NCBI GenBank assembly: GCA_002293475.1
Contig: DBDG01000052.1
Location: 17,783 to 33,066 of the forward strand
Source of the DNA: Lachnospiraceae bacterium UBA938
GTDB taxonomy: Bacteria; Bacillota; Clostridia; Lachnospirales; Lachnospiraceae
DNA: 15,284 nucleotides
Direction of reading: 5' to 3'
Shown here: positions 6,705 to 13,587 of the stretch, one piece after another
How the letters are laid out: each line of letters opens with the position of its first letter
How positions within the stretch are numbered: the stretch's first letter is position 1
Translations under genes and position numbers: made by a program
Notes under the pieces: generated by a model
Seen by the model: the letters and a program-made list of their open reading frames with translations, nothing else
The model's database searches: none
Told to the model about the DNA's origin: nothing

Positions 6705-8045
6705 ATGGCGGTAAGAAGAATTATTGTGGTGATCATTATATGTGCTTGTTTTTGGATTGGATGTGGTGATATTGGGGCTGGTGATAGGCAAGGTGATGAT
6801 ATGACAGGTGGTACAACTACCCTGATCCTAGGTACGGCTTATGTCAATAGTTCTTTGCGGAAGCAGGTGGATAATTTTAACAGGCAGAATACGGGGTTTT
6901 TTATTGAGATTAAGGAGTATGGCGGCGAGCTGATTGAGGGGAGCAGCGCGGTCGATTTGATGCAGATGGAGATTTCGGCCGGCAAGGGACCGGATATTAT
7001 TGATTTTGGCTATCAGTATTCTCCGGGTGTGGTGAGTAAAGGTATAACGGAAGATTTATATGCATATATGGAAGCAGATGTGTCTTTTGATGAGGAGGAT
7101 TATTTTACTAATATTGTTGATACATATGCTGTCGGTGGTAAGCTGTATGCTTTGTCCCCTGATTTTTCTATAAAGACGGTTGCCGGGACCAAGGAGCAAT
7201 TAGGTGATGCCGGGCAATGGAACATGAAGGATTTGATGGCTTTTTATCAGGAAAATACGGAAGGAGGGATGCTTTTCCCGGGGGATTCACAGAAAGAGGT
7301 TTTTGGATTCTTGTGTCTGGGGAGCATGGGGAATTTTGTGAATTGGGCAGAAGGAACCTGTAGCTTTGACAGTGAGCTGTTTAGGGAACTGCTGGCTTTT
7401 TCCGGTCAGTTTCCGGAACGAAGGGTTTATGGGGAGGATTACTCTGTGTTACAGCAGTTTTTAACAGGTAAGGCACTGCTGTATCCTGTGTCAATCTCCG
7501 ATGTTTATGATTGTACTAAGGTAAGATTGGTTTTTGGCGGTAGCCAGGTTAGTTACATAGGTTATCCGATGGATGGAAAGGACGGGAATACTGTCGTACC
7601 GGGTAGGTTTATTTTAGGAATCAATAAGAACAGTGATAATAAAGAGGCAGCGTGGGGATTTATAAAGAGTTTTCTGGAAGAAGAATATCAAAGCAGTATT
7701 GAAGGCTCACTGCCGTTATTAAGGAGCGAGGTGTTAAGTAGGCAGGAGGAGGCTAAAAGGGTTGAATATGAAGACAGTCCGTCCGGAGGCAGGGTAGAGA
7801 CAGTAAAAGCAAGTGTCATCTTTGAAGGGGAAGAGCCGATTGATATTACGTGTATCGAAGAACAGGATGCTGTCTGCCTGCTTGACGTCATTGGGCGGGT
7901 GGAAACCACCTATGCAGCGGATGCGGAGCTGTATTCTATTATTCTTGAAGAAATCATTTATTATTTTGAAAATGACAGTGATATAGATGCGGTTGTCGAT
8001 ATTATCCAGAACAGGGCTTCTATCTATGTCAGTGAACAGCACTGA
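6705..8045 (+). CDS. Extracellular solute-binding lipoprotein (family 1)
   Basis: The 446-residue product has a short hydrophobic signal ending Trp-Ile-Gly-Cys20, a slightly unusual lipobox because Trp replaces Leu at -3. The remainder resembles family 1 solute-binding proteins of ABC importers: an early Leu-Ile-Leu-Gly strand, a Gly-Pro-Asp-Ile-Ile-Asp-Phe motif near residue 100, Tyr-Ala-Val-Gly-Gly-Lys-Leu-Tyr-Ala-Leu, and a late Ala-Ala-Trp-Gly-Phe-Ile-Lys-Ser-Phe-Leu segment. No permease or ATPase gene is near, so it may serve a transporter elsewhere or have a sensing or structural role with the adjacent propeller lipoprotein. GAGGAA at 6691-6696, inside the end of the upstream gene, is its ribosome site. 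The length is normal for the family and the C-terminus looks complete. Confidence 0.85.
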   Translation: MAVRRIIVVIIICACFWIGCGDIGAGDRQGDDMTGGTTTLILGTAYVNSSLRKQVDNFNRQNTGFFIEIKEYGGELIEGSSAVDLMQMEISAGKGPDIIDFGYQYSPGVVSKGITEDLYAYMEADVSFDEEDYFTNIVDTYAVGGKLYALSPDFSIKTVAGTKEQLGDAGQWNMKDLMAFYQENTEGGMLFPGDSQKEVFGFLCLGSMGNFVNWAEGTCSFDSELFRELLAFSGQFPERRVYGEDYSVLQQFLTGKALLYPVSISDVYDCTKVRLVFGGSQVSYIGYPMDGKDGNTVVPGRFILGINKNSDNKEAAWGFIKSFLEEEYQSSIEGSLPLLRSEVLSRQEEAKRVEYEDSPSGGRVETVKASVIFEGEEPIDITCIEEQDAVCLLDVIGRVETTYAADAELYSIILEEIIYYFENDSDIDAVVDIIQNRASIYVSEQH

Positions 8046-8100
8046 TGGCATGCAGCACTGATGGCATGCAGCACTGATGGCGGGCGGCATTGATGGCGGA
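8037..8100. repeat. Four 16-bp tandem repeats
   Basis: Units at 8037-8052 and 8053-8068 are identical (CAGCACTGATGGCATG). The units at 8069-8084 and 8085-8100 diverge progressively. The first unit contains the stop codon of the solute-binding protein and the array ends 7 bases before the stop of the convergent AP2 gene. No T-tract is present. It probably arose by slippage, and a role as a 3'-end structure is only a possibility. Confidence 0.9.
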
Positions 8101-8106
8101 CAGGTT

Positions 8107-8997
8107 TCAGGGGGCGTAGTTTTTGATCTTGGGGGAAACCGCGATGCGTGAATATGTATCGGCATAAACGAAGGGTGACAGTCCTTCCAGATAATTGGGG
8201 ACAAACTGCTTGGTTACGCCGGCTTTTTTCAGGATATCAATGGCTTTGTTATAAGCAATGGCCGCTTCGGTCTCGGTGTCATAGATGCCTACGGTGTAAT
8301 TTCCGACGATGTGGATTTTGACACGGTAGTAGGTTTTGCCATTTTTTTGGAAACGGCATACGCCGTTGTAGCGGTTGATTATCTCGATGTTTTCATATCT
8401 GTAATCACAAGTGTCTCCGTTCATAAAGCGGTAGTCACGGCCCAAGACGGCATAATTCTTGATGCCGTATCGGTTCAGGATGTTTACCTGCATGCCATAG
8501 TCAGCGACAAAAAAATGTCCGCCGCGTTTCATGATGGTACGTGTGGAATAATAAAACAGGTCGTCAATGTCAAATTTTAAGATGTGGGCAGGGGACAGGT
8601 GATATTCAAAGTATTTCTTTTTAATATATATGGGCGTGGCAAAATAATAGTTGTTGTCGCGGAAATTGATCAATGTGACCCATTTTTCCAGCGGCAGGAT
8701 CCGGTGCGGGGAATAATCCGCCAGGGTCAGGGAAGGATCTTTGATAATAGTTCCGGCTTCCAGATAGGCGGCATGGGCCTTTATCATGGTGTCATAGCTT
8801 CCTAGGCTGATGTGTTTATGTTTATAGGTGATGGAAGAGCGGTAATATATAGTGCCGTCTTTTTTTTGCTGCGGATATACGCCGGGAAGCCGTTTTTGCT
8901 TAACGGCTTTTTGGTGGTCTGATTGGTGGTCTGATTGGTGGTCTGATTGGTAGTCCGATTGGTAGTTCGATTGGTTCTCCGATTTCAACGTTCTCAT
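8107..8997 (-). CDS. Double AP2-domain protein with degenerate HNH core
   Basis: The 296-residue product has a Ser-Asp-His-Gln repeat tail (residues 6-29) and then a first AP2-like domain (about 38-82, with Gly-Val-Tyr, Tyr-Tyr-Arg-Ser-Ser-Ile and Leu-Gly-Ser-Tyr-Asp-Thr). The middle region contains Asn-Gly-Asp-x-x-Asp-Tyr-Arg-x-Glu-Asn-Ile, and a second AP2-like domain follows (about 215-270, with Gly-Val-Cys-Arg-Phe, Gly-Ile-Tyr-Asp-Thr-Glu and Glu-Ala-Ala-Ile-Ala-Tyr). The middle motif matches the HNH homing endonuclease pattern, but its catalytic His positions are Arg/Phe, so nuclease activity is unlikely. It probably binds DNA. The ATG is directly adjacent to AAGGG; a TTG three codons later has better spacing (9 bases) and may be the true start. 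Confidence 0.7.
   Translation of the reverse strand: MRTLKSENQSNYQSDYQSDHQSDHQSDHQKAVKQKRLPGVYPQQKKDGTIYYRSSITYKHKHISLGSYDTMIKAHAAYLEAGTIIKDPSLTLADYSPHRILPLEKWVTLINFRDNNYYFATPIYIKKKYFEYHLSPAHILKFDIDDLFYYSTRTIMKRGGHFFVADYGMQVNILNRYGIKNYAVLGRDYRFMNGDTCDYRYENIEIINRYNGVCRFQKNGKTYYRVKIHIVGNYTVGIYDTETEAAIAYNKAIDILKKAGVTKQFVPNYLEGLSPFVYADTYSRIAVSPKIKNYAP
8911..8982 (-). repeat. Six 12-bp in-frame tandem repeats (Ser-Asp-His-Gln)
   Basis: On the plus strand the three units from 8911 to 8946 are identical (TTGGTGGTCTGA) and the next three, up to 8982, are increasingly diverged. They encode Ser-Asp-His-Gln, Ser-Asp-Tyr-Gln, Ser-Asn-Tyr-Gln and Ser-Glu-Asn-Gln at the N-terminus of the AP2 protein. Because 12 is a multiple of three, copy-number change would alter tail length without a frameshift. 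Confidence 0.92.
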
Positions 8998-9254
8998 CCC
9001 TTCACAATTGATTTTGATAACAATTAATGCTAGATTAAGGTGTTTTATTAGGGCGGCGCGATCCTTTACACATGCTGTCCGCCAAGCGGTCGGATACGGC
9101 GGGATGCCGTGATTTACGTGAGTTTCATGCTATTTATTAAGTATAGCATTAACTCTATATAATTACAAATATGAGAATTATTTCTTGTTTTTGAAAGTTT
9201 TAGAAATATTTTTGGCAATAACTGTATAAAATATTAAAGAAGTGTTACGTAAAT
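8998..9254. other. AT-rich intergenic region with a dyad
   Basis: No gene was seen here. A perfect 7-base inverted repeat, ATGCTAT (9127-9133) with ATAGCAT (9143-9149) and a 9-base spacer, lies between the divergent AP2 and SleB-like genes and could be an operator or a weak hairpin. Around 9050-9115 there is a short GC-rich patch with small self-complementary runs (CCGCCAAGCGG). No confident promoter for the minus-strand AP2 gene was found. Confidence 0.45.
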
Positions 9255-9283
9255 ATGACAAGCCATATATGCAATTATAGAAT
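9255..9283 (+). promoter_or_regulatory. Promoter of the SleB-like gene
   Basis: ATGACA (9255-9260) and TAGAAT (9278-9283) are separated by 17 bases, and each matches the consensus at five of six positions. The -10 box falls in the first unit of a 14-bp tandem repeat, and the second unit carries another TAGAAT. Transcription would begin near 9290 and leave a leader of about 60 bases. Confidence 0.6.
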
Positions 9284-9332
9284 TAATATTATAGAATTAA
9301 TATCATGGAATTAATAACATGGAATTAATGCA
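9277..9332 (+). repeat. Four 14-bp tandem repeats in the SleB-like leader
   Basis: Units start at 9277, 9291, 9305 and 9319 and share the core GGAATTAAT or AGAATTAAT. The first two read ATAGAATTAATAT. The array spans the promoter -10 box and the leader up to 17 bases before the start codon. Units 3 and 4 create ATG triplets, and the one at 9319 is in frame with the gene, but it has no ribosome site. Confidence 0.88.
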
Positions 9333-9348
9333 GAAAGAAGGAAGGTTC

Positions 9349-9978
9349 ATGTTTAAGCGAGCATTGGCACAGTTGATACTGTGCAGTATGATGATAGCGG
9401 TGTGCTGGTTCAGCGTTAAAACCCTTGAGGTCAGCCGTGCCGCCGCCACTCCGGCCTTTAAGCGGTCTTTAATGGTGTCGCGGTTGGAAGCGCAAGAGGA
9501 TGTCCGGCGTGAGAGCTTTGGCGGCGAAATGGGGCGGGCTGCTTCCGGTCAGCGTATTGTGGAGTGCCATGTCCTGGAGCGGACAAGCATAGTAATGGCT
9601 CAGGAAGAATATGATGTACTTACCCGTATCGTCGAGGCGGAGGCGGGAAATGAAGATGAAAAGGGGCGGATGCTGGTGGCCGGGGTGGTTCTCAACCGGG
9701 TAAATAATAAGAAATTTCCTGATACGGTTGTCGATGTGGTTTTTCAGAGTGAAAATGGGACAGCCCAGTTTTCGCCTGTTTCCAATGGGCGTTATTATTC
9801 GGTCAAAGTAAGCGAAGCAACAGTGCAAGCGGTTGACAAGGTCCTGGCCGGGGAGGATGTGACGGAAGGAGCTTTGTATTTTGCTTCTAGGAAGCATGCC
9901 GATCCGGAGAAAATGCAGTGGTTCGACAATAACCTGAGCAAGCTGTTTACTTATGGCGGACATGAGTTCTTTAAATAA
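9349..9978 (+). CDS. SleB/CwlJ-like cell-wall (cortex) hydrolase
   Basis: The 209-residue product has an N-terminal signal-anchor (about residues 5-22) and a C-terminal hydrolase domain of the SleB/CwlJ family (about 85-209). The family hallmarks are visible: Glu-Ala-Gly-Asn-Glu with the probable catalytic Glu98, Gly-Val-Val-Leu-Asn-Arg-Val-Asn, Phe-Pro-Asp-Thr-Val, Gln-Phe-Ser-Pro-Val, and a closing Trp-Phe-Asp-Asn with Gly-Gly-His-Glu-Phe-Phe. Such enzymes are lytic transglycosylases or amidases acting on spore cortex or vegetative peptidoglycan. No peptidoglycan-binding repeat is present. The start at 9349 follows AAGGAAGG with good spacing; the in-frame ATG at 9319 lies in a repeat and is not preferred. 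The family suggests a spore former but does not prove it. Confidence 0.9.
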   Translation: MFKRALAQLILCSMMIAVCWFSVKTLEVSRAAATPAFKRSLMVSRLEAQEDVRRESFGGEMGRAASGQRIVECHVLERTSIVMAQEEYDVLTRIVEAEAGNEDEKGRMLVAGVVLNRVNNKKFPDTVVDVVFQSENGTAQFSPVSNGRYYSVKVSEATVQAVDKVLAGEDVTEGALYFASRKHADPEKMQWFDNNLSKLFTYGGHEFFK

Positions 9979-9988
9979 GGCGCGGTTA

Positions 9989-10017
9989 TTGCGGATGACA
10001 AACAGATATGATATAAT
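9989..10017 (+). promoter_or_regulatory. Promoter of the threonine synthase gene
   Basis: A perfect TATAAT (10012-10017) lies 17 bases from TTGCGG (9989-9994), which matches TTGACA at three of six positions. Transcription would start near 10024, about 66 bases before the thrC start. The leader is too short for a T-box, and no terminator-type attenuator was seen. Confidence 0.65.
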
Positions 10018-10089
10018 TACGTATTCAAATTCGCAAAAGCCAAGCTGTGATAAGCTCGCGCCGTACCGTACAAGCAGATGGGAGAAAGC

Positions 10090-11580
10090 ATGAAGCCAGT
10101 GAATTATATCAGTACCAGAAGCAGGCAGGAGCCGATTACGGCTTCGCAGGCTATCTTAAAAGGAATATCCGCGGACGGCGGATTGTATGTGCCGGACCAT
10201 ATTCCGGTATTGGACAGAAGCCTCGCTGAGCTGTCGCGGATGACATATCAGGAAACCGCATATGAGGTGATGAAACTGTTTTTCGGCGATTTTACCGCGG
10301 ACGAGCTGAAAGACTGTATTGCCAAGGCCTACGACGGCAAATTCGACCGGCCGGACATCGCCCCCCTTAAAAAGGCTGAAAATGCCTATTATCTGGAACT
10401 TTTCCACGGAGCCACCAGTGCCTTCAAGGACATGGCGCTTTCTATCTTGCCGCATTTGTTGGTTCTCTCAGCCCAAAAAAATCACATAAAGGATGAGATA
10501 GTGATACTGACCGCGACTTCCGGTGATACGGGCAAAGCTGCCCTTGCCGGTTTCGCCGGCACGGCCGGAACCCGGATCATTGTCTTTTATCCGAAGAACG
10601 GCGTCAGTCCGATCCAGGAAAAGCAGATGCTTACCCAGAAAGGCGCCAATACCTATGTAGTGGGCATTCACGGCAATTTTGACGATGCCCAGACCGGGGT
10701 CAAGCAAATATTCGGCGACAAGGAACTTTCCGCCTATATGGAAAGCAAAGGTTTCCGGTTTTCTTCCGCCAATTCCATCAATATCGGCCGGCTGATCCCG
10801 CAGGTCGTTTATTATGTCTATGCCTATGGAAGGCTTTTGGCAGAAGGCGCTATCGCGGAAAATGACAAGATCAACGTAGCGGTCCCGACTGGCAATTTCG
10901 GCAATATCCTTGCCGCTTTTTATGCCCGGCAGATGGGTCTGCCGATCGACAGGCTGATCTGTGCTTCCAATGAGAATAAAGTACTTTATGATTTCTTTGC
11001 GACCGGTTCTTATGACCGGAAAAGGGAATTTATCCTGACCTCCTCCCCGTCGATGGACATCTTGATATCCAGTAATCTGGAGCGGCTGATTTATTATATT
11101 AGCGGCAGTGACCCGGAGCAGAATCAGTCCTTTATGAGGGAACTGAGCCAGGACGGGGTTTACAATATCAATGACAGCATGAGAAATGGCCTGAAGGATT
11201 TTTACGGGAATTATGCCACGGAAGCAGAAACCGCCGCCACGATTAAGAAAGTATATGAAGCGGCCGGCTATGTCATCGACACCCACACGGCAGTGGCCGC
11301 CTGTGTTTATGAAAAGTATGTCGCCGCTACCGGCGACCGGAAACCGACAGTAATCGCTTCAACTGCCAGTCCTTTTAAATTTGGCCGCAGCGTCTTAGGA
11401 GCCATTGAACCGTCCGGCAGCTCGCTTGAGGATTTCGCGCTTATCGACCGGCTGGCCTGGCTGTCACAGGCACAAGTGCCGGGAGCGATCGCGGCACTTA
11501 AGACGGCTCCGCTACTTCATAAGAAAGAATGTGAAGTTCATGAGATGAAGAAAGCAGTTACGGACTTTCTGGGGATATGA
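10090..11580 (+). CDS. thrC: Threonine synthase
   Basis: Threonine synthase is a PLP enzyme that converts O-phospho-L-homoserine to L-threonine in the cytoplasm, the last step of threonine biosynthesis. The 496-residue product matches the longer fold type II class. An N-terminal Pro-Val-Asn-Tyr-Ile-Ser-Thr-Arg opening is followed by His-Gly-Ala-Thr-Ser-Ala-Phe-Lys113-Asp, where Lys113 should bind PLP. Then come the phosphate-binding Thr-Ala-Thr-Ser-Gly-Asp-Thr-Gly-Lys-Ala motif and a Val-Pro-Thr-Gly-Asn-Phe-Gly-Asn-Ile motif. The ATG at 10090 is preferred over 10078 because GGAG at 10081-10084 lies five bases before it. It has its own promoter and is followed on the same strand by a GGDEF protein after 34 bases, perhaps as one transcript. 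Codon and base use are GC-rich and core-like. Confidence 0.95.
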   Translation: MKPVNYISTRSRQEPITASQAILKGISADGGLYVPDHIPVLDRSLAELSRMTYQETAYEVMKLFFGDFTADELKDCIAKAYDGKFDRPDIAPLKKAENAYYLELFHGATSAFKDMALSILPHLLVLSAQKNHIKDEIVILTATSGDTGKAALAGFAGTAGTRIIVFYPKNGVSPIQEKQMLTQKGANTYVVGIHGNFDDAQTGVKQIFGDKELSAYMESKGFRFSSANSINIGRLIPQVVYYVYAYGRLLAEGAIAENDKINVAVPTGNFGNILAAFYARQMGLPIDRLICASNENKVLYDFFATGSYDRKREFILTSSPSMDILISSNLERLIYYISGSDPEQNQSFMRELSQDGVYNINDSMRNGLKDFYGNYATEAETAATIKKVYEAAGYVIDTHTAVAACVYEKYVAATGDRKPTVIASTASPFKFGRSVLGAIEPSGSSLEDFALIDRLAWLSQAQVPGAIAALKTAPLLHKKECEVHEMKKAVTDFLGI

Positions 11581-11614
11581 ACGACAATATCGCAACACAT
11601 AGGAGCAGAAACCA

Positions 11615-12997
11615 ATGAAACATATTCTAATGATAAATCATGAACTTAAAGACGCGGAAGGTGCCGGCAAGTTCCTGCGCCGTAAATATCGCTTGTCGGA
11701 GGTTGCGTCAGGCCAAGAAGCACGGGAACTCTTGCTTCATAGCCGGCCGGATGTGATCCTGATGGACAGTCGCCTTCCGGATATGGACGGTTATAAGCTG
11801 CTTAAGATCCTAAAGGAAGATGAGACAAAAGCAGATATCCCGGTTATTATCCTCAGCGCGGATCCGGACATGCAAAGTGAAGTCAAAGCACTTAAGCTGG
11901 GAGCGGCAGACTATGTCAAAACCCCATATGAACCGGAGATTTTACTGAACCGGATATCCAAGATAATCCACGCCGCCGAGATTAATAAGACCCTTGAGAT
12001 CCTGGCCAATGAAGACAGCCTTACATCATTGTGGAACCGGCGATATATGGAAGAATACATTGAAAAAGGGAACAGCCGTCAGAATGTAGGTGTATTTATG
12101 CTCCTTGACATGGATAATTTTAAGCGGGTCAATGATAATTTCGGGCATCTCATGGGCGATGAAGTCTTAGTAGCGTTTGCGCGGACGCTGAAGGAGTGTG
12201 CCGGAACCGAGAACAGGGTCTGCCGCCTAGGCGGAGATGAGTTTGTCGTCTTCTTGGGGGCAGATTATAGCGAGCAGGAGATACGTGACATAGCTAGGAA
12301 CCTGATCGTAACTATTGAGTATGAGACAAACCGGGTTCTGGACTTTGACAAGGATTCACATATCTCCGTATCAATCGGTATCGCCCTTAAGCCAGCTGAT
12401 GGGAAGACGTTCCAGACCCTATATAACAATGCTGACAAGGCGCTTTATTTTGTCAAGCGCAACGGCAAAAGAGGTTATCATTTTTATGGGGAAGCCAACG
12501 ACAGCGTGCAGGTCATGCAGGCAGAAAACAACCAGATTGACTTGATGCATCTTAAGATGCTGATCCGCGAGACAGACGGTGAAAGCGGGGCATACAAGGT
12601 TGAATATAGCGGTTTTAAGCGGATATACCGCTTTGTGGCCAGATGTGTGGAGCGCTCCAAGCAGGATGTCCAGATCGTGCTGTTTTCCGTTTCGTCACCA
12701 GCTGACCCATCCAAGGCAGGCGGTAACGAAGAGCTGACCATGAAATTGGATCATTGTATGCAAAAGCTAGAGGAGGCTGTCGCCGGCTCATTAAGGCGCG
12801 GCGATGTGGCGACAAAGTTCAGCACCTCCCAATATGTGGTCATACTGATGGATGCCACTTTGGAAAACGGCGAAAAGGTAGTGAGCCGGATCATGGATAA
12901 ATACCACAAAGACAACAGCTATCCGGACTATGAGATCAGCTATGACATACAGTCAATCAACGGAAACGGCAATAAGAAGGCGGACATTGCCCGTTAA
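11615..12997 (+). CDS. REC-GGDEF diguanylate cyclase with second degenerate GGDEF
   Basis: The 460-residue product starts with a receiver domain (about 1-120), continues with a GGDEF domain (about 135-300) and ends with a further domain (about 320-450). The cyclase site Gly-Gly-Asp-Glu-Phe is intact at residues 206-210, so synthesis of cyclic di-GMP from two GTP is likely. In the receiver, phospho-acceptor Asp51 and a Lys in Val-Lys-Thr-Pro are present. The usual acidic pair is Asn8-His9, so Mg-dependent phosphorylation is doubtful. The inhibitory Arg-x-x-Asp site upstream of GGDEF is absent (Gly-Thr-Glu-Asn). The last domain resembles a second GGDEF with Ser-Thr-Ser-Gln-Tyr in place of the signature. 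AGGAGC precedes the start. It sits 15 bases before the DUF436 gene. Confidence 0.92.
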   Translation: MKHILMINHELKDAEGAGKFLRRKYRLSEVASGQEARELLLHSRPDVILMDSRLPDMDGYKLLKILKEDETKADIPVIILSADPDMQSEVKALKLGAADYVKTPYEPEILLNRISKIIHAAEINKTLEILANEDSLTSLWNRRYMEEYIEKGNSRQNVGVFMLLDMDNFKRVNDNFGHLMGDEVLVAFARTLKECAGTENRVCRLGGDEFVVFLGADYSEQEIRDIARNLIVTIEYETNRVLDFDKDSHISVSIGIALKPADGKTFQTLYNNADKALYFVKRNGKRGYHFYGEANDSVQVMQAENNQIDLMHLKMLIRETDGESGAYKVEYSGFKRIYRFVARCVERSKQDVQIVLFSVSSPADPSKAGGNEELTMKLDHCMQKLEEAVAGSLRRGDVATKFSTSQYVVILMDATLENGEKVVSRIMDKYHKDNSYPDYEISYDIQSINGNGNKKADIAR

Positions 12998-13012
12998 GGA
13001 AAGGGAGGCAGG

Positions 13013-13570
13013 ATGGAATATCTGGTACAAATCAAGCAAGAAGCGGCACAGGCAGCCAAAGAACTGATCGGACAGTCTGCCCTAAAACCAAAAGACATCG
13101 TCTTGGTAGGCTGTTCCAGCAGTGAGATAGCCGGTGAAAGGATCGGTACTTTCTCCAGTGCCGAACTGGCTCAGGCCGTATTTGAAGGAATCTATGAGGT
13201 GCTCTCAGAACATGGCCTGTACTTGGCGGCACAATGCTGTGAACATTTGAACCGCGCCGTCATCATCGAACAGGATGCCGCTGAATACGAACGCATCCCG
13301 ATCGTCAATGCCGTTCCGCGGCCGGGTGCCGGCGGCGCTTTTGCCGCGGCGGCATATGCCGGATTTAAACGTCCCGTAGCGGTCGAGCATATCCGCGCCG
13401 GAGCCGGCATTGATATCGGCGATACCCTGATCGGCATGCATCTTAAGGAAGTAGCGGTTCCGGTGCGGATTACCCAGACGCAGATCGGTAAAGCCCGCGT
13501 AGTCTGTGCCCGGACAAGGGCCAAATACATCGGTGGCGCGCGCGCCATCTATGACGACAAGATAAACTAA
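13013..13570 (+). CDS. UPF0340/DUF436 (YwlG-like) protein
   Basis: The 185-residue product matches the conserved Firmicutes family typified by YwlG in length and sequence. The landmarks are Val-Gly-Cys-Ser-Ser-Ser-Glu-Ile-Ala-Gly-Glu, Gln-Cys-Cys-Glu-His-Leu-Asn-Arg-Ala, Val-Pro-Arg-Pro-Gly-Ala-Gly-Gly and a closing Tyr-Ile-Gly-Gly-Ala-Arg. The biochemical role is unknown. It has no signal peptide or membrane segment, so it is probably cytoplasmic. An AAGGGAGG ribosome site directly precedes the ATG. It lies between the GGDEF gene and rsmI with gaps under 20 bases, which suggests co-transcription, but the neighbourhood gives no functional clue. Confidence 0.92.
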   Translation: MEYLVQIKQEAAQAAKELIGQSALKPKDIVLVGCSSSEIAGERIGTFSSAELAQAVFEGIYEVLSEHGLYLAAQCCEHLNRAVIIEQDAAEYERIPIVNAVPRPGAGGAFAAAAYAGFKRPVAVEHIRAGAGIDIGDTLIGMHLKEVAVPVRITQTQIGKARVVCARTRAKYIGGARAIYDDKIN

Positions 13571-13587
13571 AAGGTAGGGTTACAGAT

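Noticed and set aside
10018..10089. T-box or riboswitch before thrC
   Set aside because: The leader is only about 66 bases and shows no T-box consensus or terminator.
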